Shown one piece after another: positions 7,185 through 18,939 of a stretch of 64,000 nt of DNA; the stretch's first letter is position 1, and every line of letters begins with the position of its first letter. The notes beneath the pieces were generated by a model. The model did not search any database and was not told the DNA's origin. It worked only from the letters and a program-made list of their open reading frames with translations. The stretch is from assembly GCA_964603725.1 (NCBI GenBank), contig CAZRWW010000017.1, positions 14,450 through 78,449 on the forward strand. The letters run 5' to 3'. This DNA is from CAZDKK01 sp964603725. Its GTDB lineage: Bacteria > Eisenbacteria > RBG-16-71-46 > CAIMUX01 > WJJG01. The translations under genes were made by a program, and so were the position numbers.

Positions 7185-8507
7185 CTACGACAGCTGCAAC
7201 CGCCCGGGCAGCTTGCGCGCCTTGCGCAGGTGCCCGAACAGCTTGCGCATCTGCTGAAAGTCCTTCAGCAGGCGGTTGACCTCCTGCACGCTCGATCCGC
7301 TGCCGCGCGCGATGCGCTTGCGGCGCGAACCGTTGATGATCTCCGGCCGGCGCCGTTCCTCGGGCGTCATCGAGAGCACGATCGCCTCGATGCGCGCCAC
7401 GTCGCGATCATCGACCTTCACGCCGCCGAGCGCCTTGGGCCCCAGCCCCGGGATCATCTTCACCAGGTCCTGCAGCGGGCCCATGCGCCGCATCTGCCGC
7501 ATCTGCTGCAGAAACTGCTCGAAGGTGAACTCGTCCCGCTCGAGGCTGCGCCGCAGCCGCTCGGCTTCCTCCAAGCTCACGTGCTCCTGGGCCTTCTCGA
7601 CCAGCGAGAGCACGTCGCCCATGCCCAAGATCCGCGACGCCATCCCGGCCGGATGAAACGTCTCGAGCGCCTCGATGCGCTCACCGGTGCCGACGAACAA
7701 GATCGGCACGCCGGTCACGGCGCGGATGCTCAGCGCGGCGCCGCCCCGCGCGTCGCCGTCCATCTTGGTCAGGATCACGCCGCCCAGCCCCAGGCGCTCG
7801 TGAAACGCCTGGCTGACCGCGACGGCCTCCTGGCCGGTCAATCCATCCGCCACCAGCAGGATCTGGTTCGGCCGCGTCGCGTCGCGGACGCGTTCGACCT
7901 CCTGCATCATCTCCTCATCGACCTGCATCCGGCCGGCGGTGTCGATGAGGTAGTAGTCCGCTCCCGCCTGCCGCGCCGCCTCCAGGCCCCGCCGGGCCAC
8001 GGCGGTCGCATCGCGCTCGCCGGGTTCGGCATACACACGGACGCCGAGCTGCCGGCCCAGCGTTTCGAGCTGATCCACCGCCGCGGGCCGATGGACGTCG
8101 CAGGCGCCCAGCAGCGGTATGCGCTTCTGCCCCCGCAGCTTGCGCGCCACCTTGGCCACGCAGGTCGTCTTGCCCGACCCCTGCAATCCCACGAAGAGGA
8201 TCCGCGTCGGGATCTCCGTGGCCGCGACGAGGGTCGCCGCGTTGCCGCCCAGCAGCTCGGTCAGGGCGTCATAGACGATCTTGACCACCTGCTGGTCGGG
8301 CGTCAGGCTCCGCATCACCTCGACGCCCAGCGCGCGCTCCTCGACCCGCTTGATGAAGTCGCGCGCCACGATGTAGTTGACGTCCGCCTCCAGCAGCACG
8401 CGCCTGATCTCGCGCATGCAGTCGCGGATATTCTCGGGGGAGAGCTTTCCGCGCCCCCGCAGGCGGGCGAAGACCTGGTCGAGTCTGCCTGCCAGTGCTT
8501 CGAACAT
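7185..8507 (-). CDS. ffh: Signal recognition particle protein Ffh
   Basis: Ffh binds 4.5S RNA and signal sequences and delivers ribosomes to FtsY at the membrane. The 440-residue protein has the N domain, the G domain with P-loop VGLQGSGKTTCVAK near residue 108 and DTAGRMQVDEEMM near residue 190, TKMDGDARGGAALS near residue 250, and a C-terminal M domain with RRKRIARGSGSSVQEVNRLL, the RNA-binding helix-loop-helix. The M domain is methionine-poor at its very end (PGRLQLS), as in many high-GC species. The ATG start at 8507 is unambiguous. Confidence 0.97.
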   Translation of the reverse strand: MFEALAGRLDQVFARLRGRGKLSPENIRDCMREIRRVLLEADVNYIVARDFIKRVEERALGVEVMRSLTPDQQVVKIVYDALTELLGGNAATLVAATEIPTRILFVGLQGSGKTTCVAKVARKLRGQKRIPLLGACDVHRPAAVDQLETLGRQLGVRVYAEPGERDATAVARRGLEAARQAGADYYLIDTAGRMQVDEEMMQEVERVRDATRPNQILLVADGLTGQEAVAVSQAFHERLGLGGVILTKMDGDARGGAALSIRAVTGVPILFVGTGERIEALETFHPAGMASRILGMGDVLSLVEKAQEHVSLEEAERLRRSLERDEFTFEQFLQQMRQMRRMGPLQDLVKMIPGLGPKALGGVKVDDRDVARIEAIVLSMTPEERRRPEIINGSRRKRIARGSGSSVQEVNRLLKDFQQMRKLFGHLRKARKLPGRLQLS

Positions 8508-8569
8508 CGTGCTTCACCCGCTGGGTCAACTACGCAAAACACGGAGTCTATCATCGGGGCCGGCGGCGA

Positions 8570-9349
8570 TCAAGCCCCGCGTGAGACATCCCTCGGTCCC
8601 CAGGCAGCGCGCAGGTCCCGGATGGCCCGGGCCCGGTCCGGCTGCCCGAAGACCGCCTGGCCGGCGACGAAGAGCTCCGCTCCCTCCCGGGCGCAGGGCC
8701 CGACCGTCTCGGGCCCGATTCCACCGTCGACCTCGACCCGATAGCGCCAGCCGCGCTCGATCGCCAGGCGGCGCACCTGGCCCAGCGTGGGCAGCTCCTG
8801 GGCCAGGAACTTCTGGCCCCCGAAGCCCGGCTCGACCGTCATGATCAGCACCAGGTCGAGCGCGGCGCCCACGCTCTGGAGCCAAGGGAGCGGATCGGTC
8901 CCCGGGCGAAAGGTCAGTCCAAGGCCGCACTCCCGCTGGGTCAGGAGGCGGCACGCCTCCTCGAACCGCCTCAGGCCGGCGGGCGTGAGGCCTCGCTCGT
9001 CGCGCCCCCCCGCCAGCGCTTCCGCATGCAGAGTAAGAAGATCCGCCCCGGCGTCGGCGAACGGCGCGAGGTAGCGCAGGGGGTCGTCGATCATCAGATG
9101 GGCATCCAGAAAGAGGTCCGTGGCGCGGCGAATCGAGCGCACTAGGGGCGGCCCAAACGTGATGTTGGGGACGAAACGGCCGTCCATGACATCGAGGTGC
9201 AATATTGTTACACCTTGGGCGGCCACGGCTTGGATTTCCTCCGCCAGACGGGCGAAGTCCGCCGAGAGGAGCGAGGGAACGATTTGCAGCCCCGCCGGGA
9301 TCGATCTGGACGTCAAGCTCTGGCCCCCTGGCTTACGCGCTCGAGTCAA
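8570..9349 (-). CDS. rpe: Ribulose-phosphate 3-epimerase
   Basis: The enzyme interconverts ribulose 5-phosphate and xylulose 5-phosphate in the pentose phosphate pathway. The TIM-barrel signatures are intact: IVPSLLSADFARL, LHLDVMDGRFVPNITFGP with the metal-binding His and Asp, LIMTVEPGFGGQKF and the phosphate-binding VDGGIGPETV. The 259-residue call uses TTG 9349, which overlaps the stop of the upstream PASTA gene (TTGA). A second TTG about 33 nt downstream would also leave a complete enzyme, so the first 20 residues are uncertain. It belongs to the rsmB-PASTA-rpe chain. Confidence 0.93.
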   Translation of the reverse strand: MTRARKPGGQSLTSRSIPAGLQIVPSLLSADFARLAEEIQAVAAQGVTILHLDVMDGRFVPNITFGPPLVRSIRRATDLFLDAHLMIDDPLRYLAPFADAGADLLTLHAEALAGGRDERGLTPAGLRRFEEACRLLTQRECGLGLTFRPGTDPLPWLQSVGAALDLVLIMTVEPGFGGQKFLAQELPTLGQVRRLAIERGWRYRVEVDGGIGPETVGPCAREGAELFVAGQAVFGQPDRARAIRDLRAAWGPRDVSRGA

Positions 9350-10077
9350 CCGCCCGCCTGGATCTCGACCGTGCCACCGGCCTGCACCGGGTGCCCCGGA
9401 GGCGGCGTCTGCTCGATGACCTGGCCCGGCCGCTCCCGGCTCGAGCCGTGTATTCGCTGGATGACCCGCAACCCGGAGGCCTCCAGCTCCTGCTTGGTCG
9501 CCTGGGCGTCGAGGCCGCGCAGGTCGGGCATGTAGTAGCGCCGCGGGGGCGGGCCGCTACTCACGAGCAGGTCCACCGTGGCCCCGCGTCCCACCGGCGT
9601 GCCGGGCTTGGGCCAGGCCGCCACCACGCAGTCGGCCGGCAGCAAGCGATGCGTGACCTTGCTGACCCGGCCCATCCGGACGCCCTCGCGCTGGAGGAGG
9701 AAGCGGGTGTGGAAAAGCGTCTCGCCGGTCAGCCTGGGCACGCGCTGTGTCGCCGGCCCCGTGCTGACGACCAGGTCGACCTGCCGGCCGCGGCGGACCC
9801 TGGCCCCGGGCGGCGGCGACTGGCGCACGATGCGGCCCGCCGGAACGAGATCATCCACGGCCTCGGCCGTCGATCCCGAGGTCAGCGCCGCGCCCTCGAT
9901 GAGGGGGGCCGCCTCGACGGCGTTCAGGCCGCGCAGATCGGGCACCGCCGTGTCGTGGCCGTGCTTGACGACGATCGGCATGATGGCGACCTGGAACAGG
10001 ATCACCGCCGCCACGGCGCCCAGGGCAATCCAACCCAGGTTCCTGCTCCACCTCGGAGCCCGCGGGCGCGCGCTCAT
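9346..10077 (-). CDS. Membrane-anchored PASTA-domain protein
   Basis: This 243-residue protein has a short basic N-terminus, one transmembrane helix at about residues 14-34, and then three extracytoplasmic PASTA repeats (about 42-108, 109-175 and 176-243), each with the VPDLRGL- or MPDLRGLDAQA-type opening and a closing VDLLVSSGP-like strand. PASTA domains bind peptidoglycan or muropeptides and usually sit on Stk1-type kinases or penicillin-binding proteins. Here neither a kinase nor a transpeptidase domain is present, so it may be a wall sensor or anchor. ATG 10077 overlaps the rsmB stop and its own stop overlaps rpe, so it is translationally coupled to both. The rsmB-PASTA-rpe linkage recurs in other bacteria, often with the PASTA region on a kinase. 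Confidence 0.88.
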   Translation of the reverse strand: MSARPRAPRWSRNLGWIALGAVAAVILFQVAIMPIVVKHGHDTAVPDLRGLNAVEAAPLIEGAALTSGSTAEAVDDLVPAGRIVRQSPPPGARVRRGRQVDLVVSTGPATQRVPRLTGETLFHTRFLLQREGVRMGRVSKVTHRLLPADCVVAAWPKPGTPVGRGATVDLLVSSGPPPRRYYMPDLRGLDAQATKQELEASGLRVIQRIHGSSRERPGQVIEQTPPPGHPVQAGGTVEIQAGG

Positions 10078-11420
10078 GCCTTGGCCTCCGCGGCCACCGA
10101 TCGGCGCTGGAGGAGCGCGGCAAAGACGCCTTCCATGCCCCGTGTACCCGGCGGGACCAGCAAGGTGTCCTGGGGCCCGCGCAGCTCCTCCGGAACCCAC
10201 TTGGGCAGGGTGCAGCGGTCGAAGCCGCGCTGCCGGTCCAGGAATCGGTCGACCAGCCGGGTCGTTTCCTCGGGCTCCAGGCTGCAAACGCTGTAGAGCA
10301 GCCATCCCCCGGGCCGCACCAGCGTCGCGGCGGACTCGAGCAGCTTCGCCTGCAGCAGCGCGGCGTCGGCCAACTCCCCGGGCGTCCGCAGCCAGCGCGC
10401 GTCGGGGCGCCGCCGCAGCACGCCGAGGCCCGAGCACGGAGCATCGAGCAGCACGCGGGCGAAGGCGCAGCGCAAGGGCGGCCGCCGGCCGTCGGCGACC
10501 AGCGGGTGCAGGCGTTCGAGCCCCAGCCGCTGCTTGGTCTCCACGATGCGCCGCACGCGGTGCCAGGTCAGATCGGCGGCGATGACGTCCACCCCGGGGG
10601 AGAGCTCGACCAGGTGGCTGGTCTTGGTGCCGGGCGCGGCGCACACCTCGAGCACCGGGCCCGCCCCCGCATCGGGCCAGAGATGCCCGATCAGAGACTG
10701 GCTCTCGTCCTGCAGCGTCACGCTGCCGTTGAGCAAGAGCTCGTGCTCGCCGATGGCGAAGCTGCCCGAGATCCGCAGGACCTCCTCGAGCAGACTGCCC
10801 CGCGTCACGCGGTGGCCCTCGCCCTCGAGCTGCCGGCGGATGCGCCCGCGCGTCTCGCCGTCGCCGCGCACCCGCAGGTGGAAGTCGGGCGATTGGTTGT
10901 TCCAGCGGCAGATCCGGTGGGTCTCATCCTCCCCCCAGCGCCGAATCCAGCGCTCGAGCAGCCAGCCCGGATGCGACAGCTCCCCCTCGAGGGCCGCCAG
11001 CCCCCGGCCGCGCTGCCACTCCTCCGGGCCGGGCGTCCGGGCCAGCAGGCCGCGCAGCACGCTGTTGACCAGCCGCGCCTTGCCCGCGCCCGCCTTCAGC
11101 CGCGTGAGATCCACCGCGGTGTGGACGACCGCGTGCGGCGGAATCTGCTCGAGGTGGAACATCTGCACGTAGGCCAGCCGCAGCACGTTGAGCGTCACGG
11201 GATCCAGCGACCGCACGCCGCGCGCCAGGCGGCCGTCGAGCACGTGGTCGGCGCGGCCCCGCCAGCGGTGCGTGGTGCGCACGAGCTGCGTCACGAAGCG
11301 CCGGTCGCGCGCGCTCAGCCCGCTGTGCGCCAGCGTGGGGGCGAGCACGGGATCGGACGGAATCCGCCCGGTCTGGCACTTGACCAGAACCTCCAGCGCG
11401 ACCTGCCGGGCATCCATCAT
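10074..11420 (-). CDS. rsmB: 16S rRNA (cytosine-967-C5)-methyltransferase RsmB
   Basis: RsmB methylates C967 of 16S rRNA. The 448-residue protein has an N-terminal NusB-like RNA-binding domain (about residues 1-135, with AYVQMFHLEQIPPHAVV) and a C-terminal SAM methyltransferase domain. Landmarks are LEVCAAPGTKTSHLVEL near residue 245, VLLDAPCSGLGVLRRRPD with the catalytic PC motif, and LLYSVCSLEPEET with the second Cys. ATG 11420 overlaps the fmt stop as ATGA, so fmt and rsmB are coupled; a second ATG follows immediately in frame. Confidence 0.95.
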   Translation of the reverse strand: MMDARQVALEVLVKCQTGRIPSDPVLAPTLAHSGLSARDRRFVTQLVRTTHRWRGRADHVLDGRLARGVRSLDPVTLNVLRLAYVQMFHLEQIPPHAVVHTAVDLTRLKAGAGKARLVNSVLRGLLARTPGPEEWQRGRGLAALEGELSHPGWLLERWIRRWGEDETHRICRWNNQSPDFHLRVRGDGETRGRIRRQLEGEGHRVTRGSLLEEVLRISGSFAIGEHELLLNGSVTLQDESQSLIGHLWPDAGAGPVLEVCAAPGTKTSHLVELSPGVDVIAADLTWHRVRRIVETKQRLGLERLHPLVADGRRPPLRCAFARVLLDAPCSGLGVLRRRPDARWLRTPGELADAALLQAKLLESAATLVRPGGWLLYSVCSLEPEETTRLVDRFLDRQRGFDRCTLPKWVPEELRGPQDTLLVPPGTRGMEGVFAALLQRRSVAAEAKA

Positions 11421-12385
11421 CGCTCGGTCACCTCGGAGCACTCCGGGTAGGGGGTCAGTCGGCAACCGGCCCGCAGCCGCTGCCCGCAGCAGAAGGCCTC
11501 TCCGTCCTGAGGCCGGCAGTTCTCGCGCTGGACGCGCCGCAGGGCCACCGCCCCGGGGAGCGCCGCCACCAGCGGCCCGCCGCGCCCCCCGGCGCGCAGC
11601 AGCGTGCCCGGTGGCTCGGGCCGCGCCACCTCGTCGCAGGCTTCGACCGCCAGGACCTTGACGCGGGCGCCGCCGAGATAGCAGAAGGTGCCCGGCCACG
11701 GATCGAGGGCGCGCACGAGGCGCTCGATCTGCGTGGCCGGCAGGCGCCAGTCGAGCCGCCCGTGCTCGCGCTCGAGGCGCGGCGCGTAGCTGGCGGTCGC
11801 CTCATCCTGGGGGCGCGCCGGGAGCTGGCCGCCCGCCAGTCCGTGGATGGCCTCGCAGAGCAGATCGGCGCCCAGGTGGCCCAGGCGCTCGCCCAGGGTG
11901 TGGGCCGTGTCTCCCGGACGAATCGGCTCGGCGCGCTGGAGCAGGATCGGCCCCGTGTCGACGCCCGCCTCCATGCGGTAGACCGTAACGCCGGTGACGT
12001 CGTCGCCGCGCAGGATCGCCCAGGCGATGGGCGACAGACCCCGGTAGCGGGGCAGCAGCGAGGGATGCAGGTTGAGGCACCCCAGCCGCGGCAGCGCCAG
12101 CAGGCGCGGCCGGAAGATCTTGCCGTAGGCGGCGGTGACGATGAGATCGGGCGCCAGCTCGGCCAGGTACGCCAGCTCGGGCGCGGTCTGGAGCACCTCG
12201 GGCTGGCGCAGGGCGAGGCCTTGCTCCAGGGCGGCCTGCGCCACGGGGGGCTGAACCAGCTTCAGCCCCCGGCCGGCCTGCCGCGCGGGCTGCGCGTAGA
12301 CCGCCGCCGGTCGCAGGTCGCGCTCGCAGAGCCGGAGCAGGGCGGGCACGGCGAAGGCCGGCGTTCCCATGAAGACGAGCTTCAC
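11417..12385 (-). CDS. fmt: Methionyl-tRNA formyltransferase
   Basis: Fmt formylates initiator Met-tRNA using 10-formyl-THF. The 322-residue product starts KLVFMGTPAFAVPALLRL and has the catalytic core LNLHPSLLPRYRGLSPIAWA with the Asn-His pair, plus GVTVYRMEAGVDTGPIL, giving the conserved Asp. The C-terminal OB-like domain is complete. GTG 12385 was chosen since the family begins here. No peptide deformylase gene lies beside it, although fmt and def are often paired. Confidence 0.96.
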   Translation of the reverse strand: MKLVFMGTPAFAVPALLRLCERDLRPAAVYAQPARQAGRGLKLVQPPVAQAALEQGLALRQPEVLQTAPELAYLAELAPDLIVTAAYGKIFRPRLLALPRLGCLNLHPSLLPRYRGLSPIAWAILRGDDVTGVTVYRMEAGVDTGPILLQRAEPIRPGDTAHTLGERLGHLGADLLCEAIHGLAGGQLPARPQDEATASYAPRLEREHGRLDWRLPATQIERLVRALDPWPGTFCYLGGARVKVLAVEACDEVARPEPPGTLLRAGGRGGPLVAALPGAVALRRVQRENCRPQDGEAFCCGQRLRAGCRLTPYPECSEVTER

Positions 12386-12443
12386 GCCTGGTCCCCTTCC
12401 TCCGGCGCTCCCTGCGGCCCTCTCGCTCGGCAGGCCGCGGCGG

Positions 12444-12776
12444 CTAGCGGTTCTTGGTCAGCACCTGCTGGATGTGGCTGCGCGCGACCTCGACCTTGGT
12501 GTTCTCCGCGATCTTGAGCACCACGATGCGTGCGCCATCGGTGTCGCGCGTGCCGGCCACCGTGCCGATGAGGCCGCCAGAGGTCATGACCTCATCGCCG
12601 TTCTTGATCGCCTCGAGCATCTTCTGATGCTCGCGCTGGCGCTTCTGCTGCGGTCGAATGATGAGCAGCCAGAAGATGACGAAGACCGCCACCATCGGCA
12701 GCATCACCAGGAACGGGTTGCTCTGCTGGCCGCCGCTGGGCGGCGCCCCGGACATCAGCAGCATCCACATCGGCAT
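12444..12776 (-). CDS. yajC: Preprotein translocase subunit YajC
   Basis: YajC is a small inner-membrane partner of SecDF. The 110-residue protein has one transmembrane helix (about residues 24-43, LVMLPMVAVFVIFWLLII) followed by RPQQKRQREHQKML and the GDEVMTSGGLIGTV beta domain typical of the family. ATG 12776 is preferred over a TTG 18 nt upstream, because GAGAGGAG lies about 6 nt before it. It sits 30 bp downstream of tgt, the widespread queA-tgt-yajC order; secD and secF do not follow here. Confidence 0.95.
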   Translation of the reverse strand: MPMWMLLMSGAPPSGGQQSNPFLVMLPMVAVFVIFWLLIIRPQQKRQREHQKMLEAIKNGDEVMTSGGLIGTVAGTRDTDGARIVVLKIAENTKVEVARSHIQQVLTKNR

Positions 12777-12806
12777 ACACACTCCTCTCCACAACGCCCC
12801 CGGGGA

Positions 12807-13964
12807 CTACCCGATCCTCGCCAGCGTCTGCTGGGCAAACTGGGCGTAGGCTCCCGCTGCGATCGCCGACCGCGCGCGCTCCATGAGCTGGAGGTAGAAG
12901 GCCAGCGTATGGATCGTCGCCAGTCGTCCGGCGAGCTGCTCCCCCACCTGGAACAGGTGGCGCAGATAGGCCCGCGAGTAGCGCCGGCAGACCGGGCACC
13001 CGCAGGCCGGATCGATGGGCCGATCGTCCTCGGCGTAGGCCCGGTTCTTGATGATCATGCGCCCGTTCCAGGTGTAGATCGTGCCCTTGCGCGCGTTGCG
13101 GGTGGGCAACACGCAGTCGAACATGTCCACGCCGCGGCCGACCGCGTCGAGGATGTCGGCCGGCGTTCCGACCCCCATGAGGTAGCGGGGCCGCTCCTCC
13201 GGCAGCTCGACGATCGTCGCGTCCACGGCCGCCAGCCGCAGCTCGAGCGGCTCGCCGACCGAAAGACCGCCGAGAGCATAACCATCGAAACCGCTTGTGG
13301 CAAGCGCACCGGCGCAGCGCCGGCGCAGCTCGGGATGGACCCCGCCCTGCACGATGGCGAAGAGCGCGCCGTGCCACTGTCCGGCGGCCCGCATCCGCTC
13401 GCGCTCGATCCGCGATCGCTCGGCCCAGTCCAGAGTCAGGGCCATCTCCTCGGCCGCCTGCTCTTCACCGGCGGGATAGGCCGTGCAGACGTCGAGGACC
13501 ATGCGGATGTCGCTGCCCAGGTCCTCCTGGATCGCGAGCACGCCCTCGGGCGTGAAGAGGTGCGATGAGCCGTCGAGGTGCGAGCGGAACTCGATGCCCT
13601 CGGGGCGGATCCGCCGCAGGTCCGCCAGGCTGTGGACCTGGAAGCCCCCGCTGTCGGTCAGGAGCGCCCCGCTCCAGGCCATGAAGCGCCGCAGGCCGCC
13701 GCGCGCGCGGATGAGCGCGGCGCCGGGCCGCAGGTGCAGGTGGTAGGTGTTGGCCAGGATCAGGCGCGCGCCGATCTGCTCGAGGTCCTCCGAGCCCAGG
13801 GTCTTCACGCTGGCGCGCGTCCCGACCGGCATGAAGACCGGCGTGGGCACATCGAGATCTCCGCACCGCAGCCGGCCCAGCCGAGGGCCCGTCGCGCCGC
13901 CGAGCAGCAGCTCGAATGAGTGCGGCCTGCCCTCCCGGAACTCCTGCTCATCGCCGTTCGCCAC
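12807..13964 (-). CDS. tgt: tRNA-guanine transglycosylase
   Basis: Tgt exchanges G34 for preQ1 in tRNAs with GUN anticodons, the first tRNA step of queuosine synthesis. The 385-residue product has LTDSGGFQVHSL with the general-acid Asp, YALGGLSVGE, the nucleophile region DMFDCVLPTRNARKG, and a zinc site CGCPVCRRYSRAYLRHLF plus downstream His. The start is GTG 13964, which has AGGAGG 6 nt upstream; the in-frame region above it has no family similarity. QueA, acting next in the pathway, is encoded just upstream. Confidence 0.96.
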   Translation of the reverse strand: MANGDEQEFREGRPHSFELLLGGATGPRLGRLRCGDLDVPTPVFMPVGTRASVKTLGSEDLEQIGARLILANTYHLHLRPGAALIRARGGLRRFMAWSGALLTDSGGFQVHSLADLRRIRPEGIEFRSHLDGSSHLFTPEGVLAIQEDLGSDIRMVLDVCTAYPAGEEQAAEEMALTLDWAERSRIERERMRAAGQWHGALFAIVQGGVHPELRRRCAGALATSGFDGYALGGLSVGEPLELRLAAVDATIVELPEERPRYLMGVGTPADILDAVGRGVDMFDCVLPTRNARKGTIYTWNGRMIIKNRAYAEDDRPIDPACGCPVCRRYSRAYLRHLFQVGEQLAGRLATIHTLAFYLQLMERARSAIAAGAYAQFAQQTLARIG

Positions 13965-14132
13965 GCGCGATCCTCCTCGGCTCCGCGCGCCCCCCGGGCC
14001 GCGCCGGCCGGCGGGACGCGCCAAACCGGGCGATGCTACCACAGGCCGGGCACGCGCCGCACGCGCTCCCGGCACCCCGAGCCCAGCACCGGCCCCCCGA
14101 GCCCACCGCTGGCCCCCCGGAGGCCGGCGGGT

Positions 14133-15287
14133 CTAGAGAATGAGCATCGCGTCGCCGTAGCTGTAGAAGCGGTAGCCGCGCGCCAGCGCTTCGCCGTAGG
14201 CCCGCAGGATCCGCTCGCGCCCCGTGAACGCCGCCACCAGCATGAGCAGGCTGCTGCGCGGTAGGTGGAAGTTGGTGACGAGGGCGTCGGTGGCGCGCGG
14301 CCCGGCCGGCGGACGGATGAAGAGGCGCGTCGCACCGGCCCCGGCCCGCACGCGGCCGTCGGCGCCGGCGCAGGTCTCGAGCACGCGGGCCGTGGTCGTG
14401 CCGACGGCCACGACGCGCCGCCCGGCAGCCCGCGTCTGGGCGATCGCGGCCGCCGTCTCGCCCGGCAGCTCGAAGATCTCCTCGTGAAGCTCGCCGCGCT
14501 CGAGGTCCCGCCCCGCCAGCGGCCGGAACGTCCCCGGCCCCACGTGCAGCGTCACGTGGGCGCAGCGCACCCCGGCCGCAGCCAGCCGGTCGAGAAGCTC
14601 GGGCGTGAAGTGCAGCCCGGCCGTGGGCGCCGCCACCGCCCCGGCGCGGCGGGCATAGACCGTCTGGTAGCGCTCGCGGTCCTGAAGGTCGTCGGCGCGC
14701 CGGATGTACGGCGGCAGAGGGACGTGCCCCGCCCGCGCCAGCAGCAGATCGCTGGGGCCGGGCCCGGCCAGGCGCACGCGCCACTCGGGCCCCTGGACCT
14801 GCTCGACCAGGCTCAGCCGAAAGCCCTCGGCGAGCTCGATCTCGTGGCCCGCGCGCTTGCGGCCCGAGTAGCGCACCAACGCTTCCCACAGCTCCGGGCC
14901 CTGGGGCGCGCCGGGCTCGCTTCCCAGCGCGCGCACCAGCAGCACCTCGGCCCGACCGCCGCCCGGCAGCCGGTGTCCGAGGAGCCGCGCCGGGATGACC
15001 CGCGTGTCGTTCAGGACGAGCAGATCGCCGGGCGCGAGGAACTCCGGCAGGTCGCGGAAGCGCGCGTGCGCGCGCACGAGGGGCTCGCCCGCGCGCGCGA
15101 GCACGAGCAGGCGCGAGGCATCGCGCGGCTCGGCGGGCCGCTGCGCGATGGCCGCCGCGGGTAGTTCGTAGTCGTAGCCGCTGAGGAACGCCTCGTGGGA
15201 GTCGTCCTGGCGAGCGGCGTGCGGTTCACCTTGCGGATCGCCGCGGCGAGCGGCGTGCGGGTCGGATGCGCGCGCGCGGCCGGTCAT
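14133..15287 (-). CDS. queA: S-adenosylmethionine:tRNA ribosyltransferase-isomerase
   Basis: QueA transfers the ribosyl moiety of SAM to preQ1-tRNA to give epoxyqueuosine. The 384-residue protein shows YDYELPAAAIAQRPAEPRD, LLVLNDTRVIPARLLGHR, GAVAAPTAGLHFTPELLD, VTLHVGPGTFRPL and TNFHLPRSSLLMLVAAF, covering the family end to end. The first 33 residues form an Arg/Asp/His-rich lead with two imperfect PHAAR repeats that other QueA proteins lack, so a later start cannot be excluded. It lies 31 bp after ruvB and 168 bp before tgt. Confidence 0.95.
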   Translation of the reverse strand: MTGRARASDPHAARRGDPQGEPHAARQDDSHEAFLSGYDYELPAAAIAQRPAEPRDASRLLVLARAGEPLVRAHARFRDLPEFLAPGDLLVLNDTRVIPARLLGHRLPGGGRAEVLLVRALGSEPGAPQGPELWEALVRYSGRKRAGHEIELAEGFRLSLVEQVQGPEWRVRLAGPGPSDLLLARAGHVPLPPYIRRADDLQDRERYQTVYARRAGAVAAPTAGLHFTPELLDRLAAAGVRCAHVTLHVGPGTFRPLAGRDLERGELHEEIFELPGETAAAIAQTRAAGRRVVAVGTTTARVLETCAGADGRVRAGAGATRLFIRPPAGPRATDALVTNFHLPRSSLLMLVAAFTGRERILRAYGEALARGYRFYSYGDAMLIL

Positions 15288-15318
15288 CGAGCCTCGCCCC
15301 TCCAGGCAGCCATCCCGT

Positions 15319-16380
<1,062 letters not shown>

Positions 16381-16782
16381 CTTGCTCCTTTCCGCGCTTC
16401 GGGATGGATCCGCCGCCCTGCCTGAGTGCCAGGACCATCCTAGCCCAAGCCGCCCGGTCAGCCCAGCGCCGCGATTGCCAAGCACCGGGATGGCCCCCGC
16501 GCCGGGAGCCCGGCCCCCCGGCGCGGCCTCGCCCGGACCGCCCCGGGCCGGACCGCCTCGCCCGGACCGCCCCGGCCGGGCCGGTGGGACCACCGCGCCC
16601 TCCTCGGGTGTATTGCTGAGGGGCGTCTCCGCGGCTGGCCAACGGGCCCCCGAGTCGATAGACTGCCTCGGGAGAGACTTGGCGAGGCGCCCCATGCGCA
16701 TCAAGGGCCTCGCCGGGCATGCCGATAGGCCATAGAGAAGCACGATCGGCAATCGCCCGGCCCAGGGAAGGGAGGAGAGGCC
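16381..16782. other. Divergent intergenic region between ruvB and prkA
   Basis: These 402 bases separate two divergent genes, so they should hold promoters for both. No coding or RNA gene is recognisable. On the plus strand TAGACT at 16659-16664 with TGGCCA 17 nt upstream could serve prkA. On the minus strand an extended GGCTAGGAT (around 16436-16444) could be a -10 for ruvB, without a clear -35. The middle holds a 29-bp tandem repeat. AGGGAGGAG lies directly ahead of prkA. Confidence 0.4.
16527..16584. repeat. 29-bp GC-rich tandem repeat, two copies
   Basis: A unit that begins CCTCGCCCGGACCGCCCCGG is present at 16527 and again at 16556, with period 29 and near identity. It lies in the ruvB-prkA divergent region and does not overlap a recognisable gene. 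It is probably slippage-derived. Confidence 0.6.
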
Positions 16783-18831
<2,049 letters not shown>

Positions 18832-18939
18832 CGACAGGCGCGCCCCCCGGGCCGGGGGGCTGCGGGACGGGCCCCGGCGGGTCGGCCGGAGCCGCCCGGC
18901 TCGCGCGGAGAACCGCCTGGCAGAAGGAGCCGGCAAGCC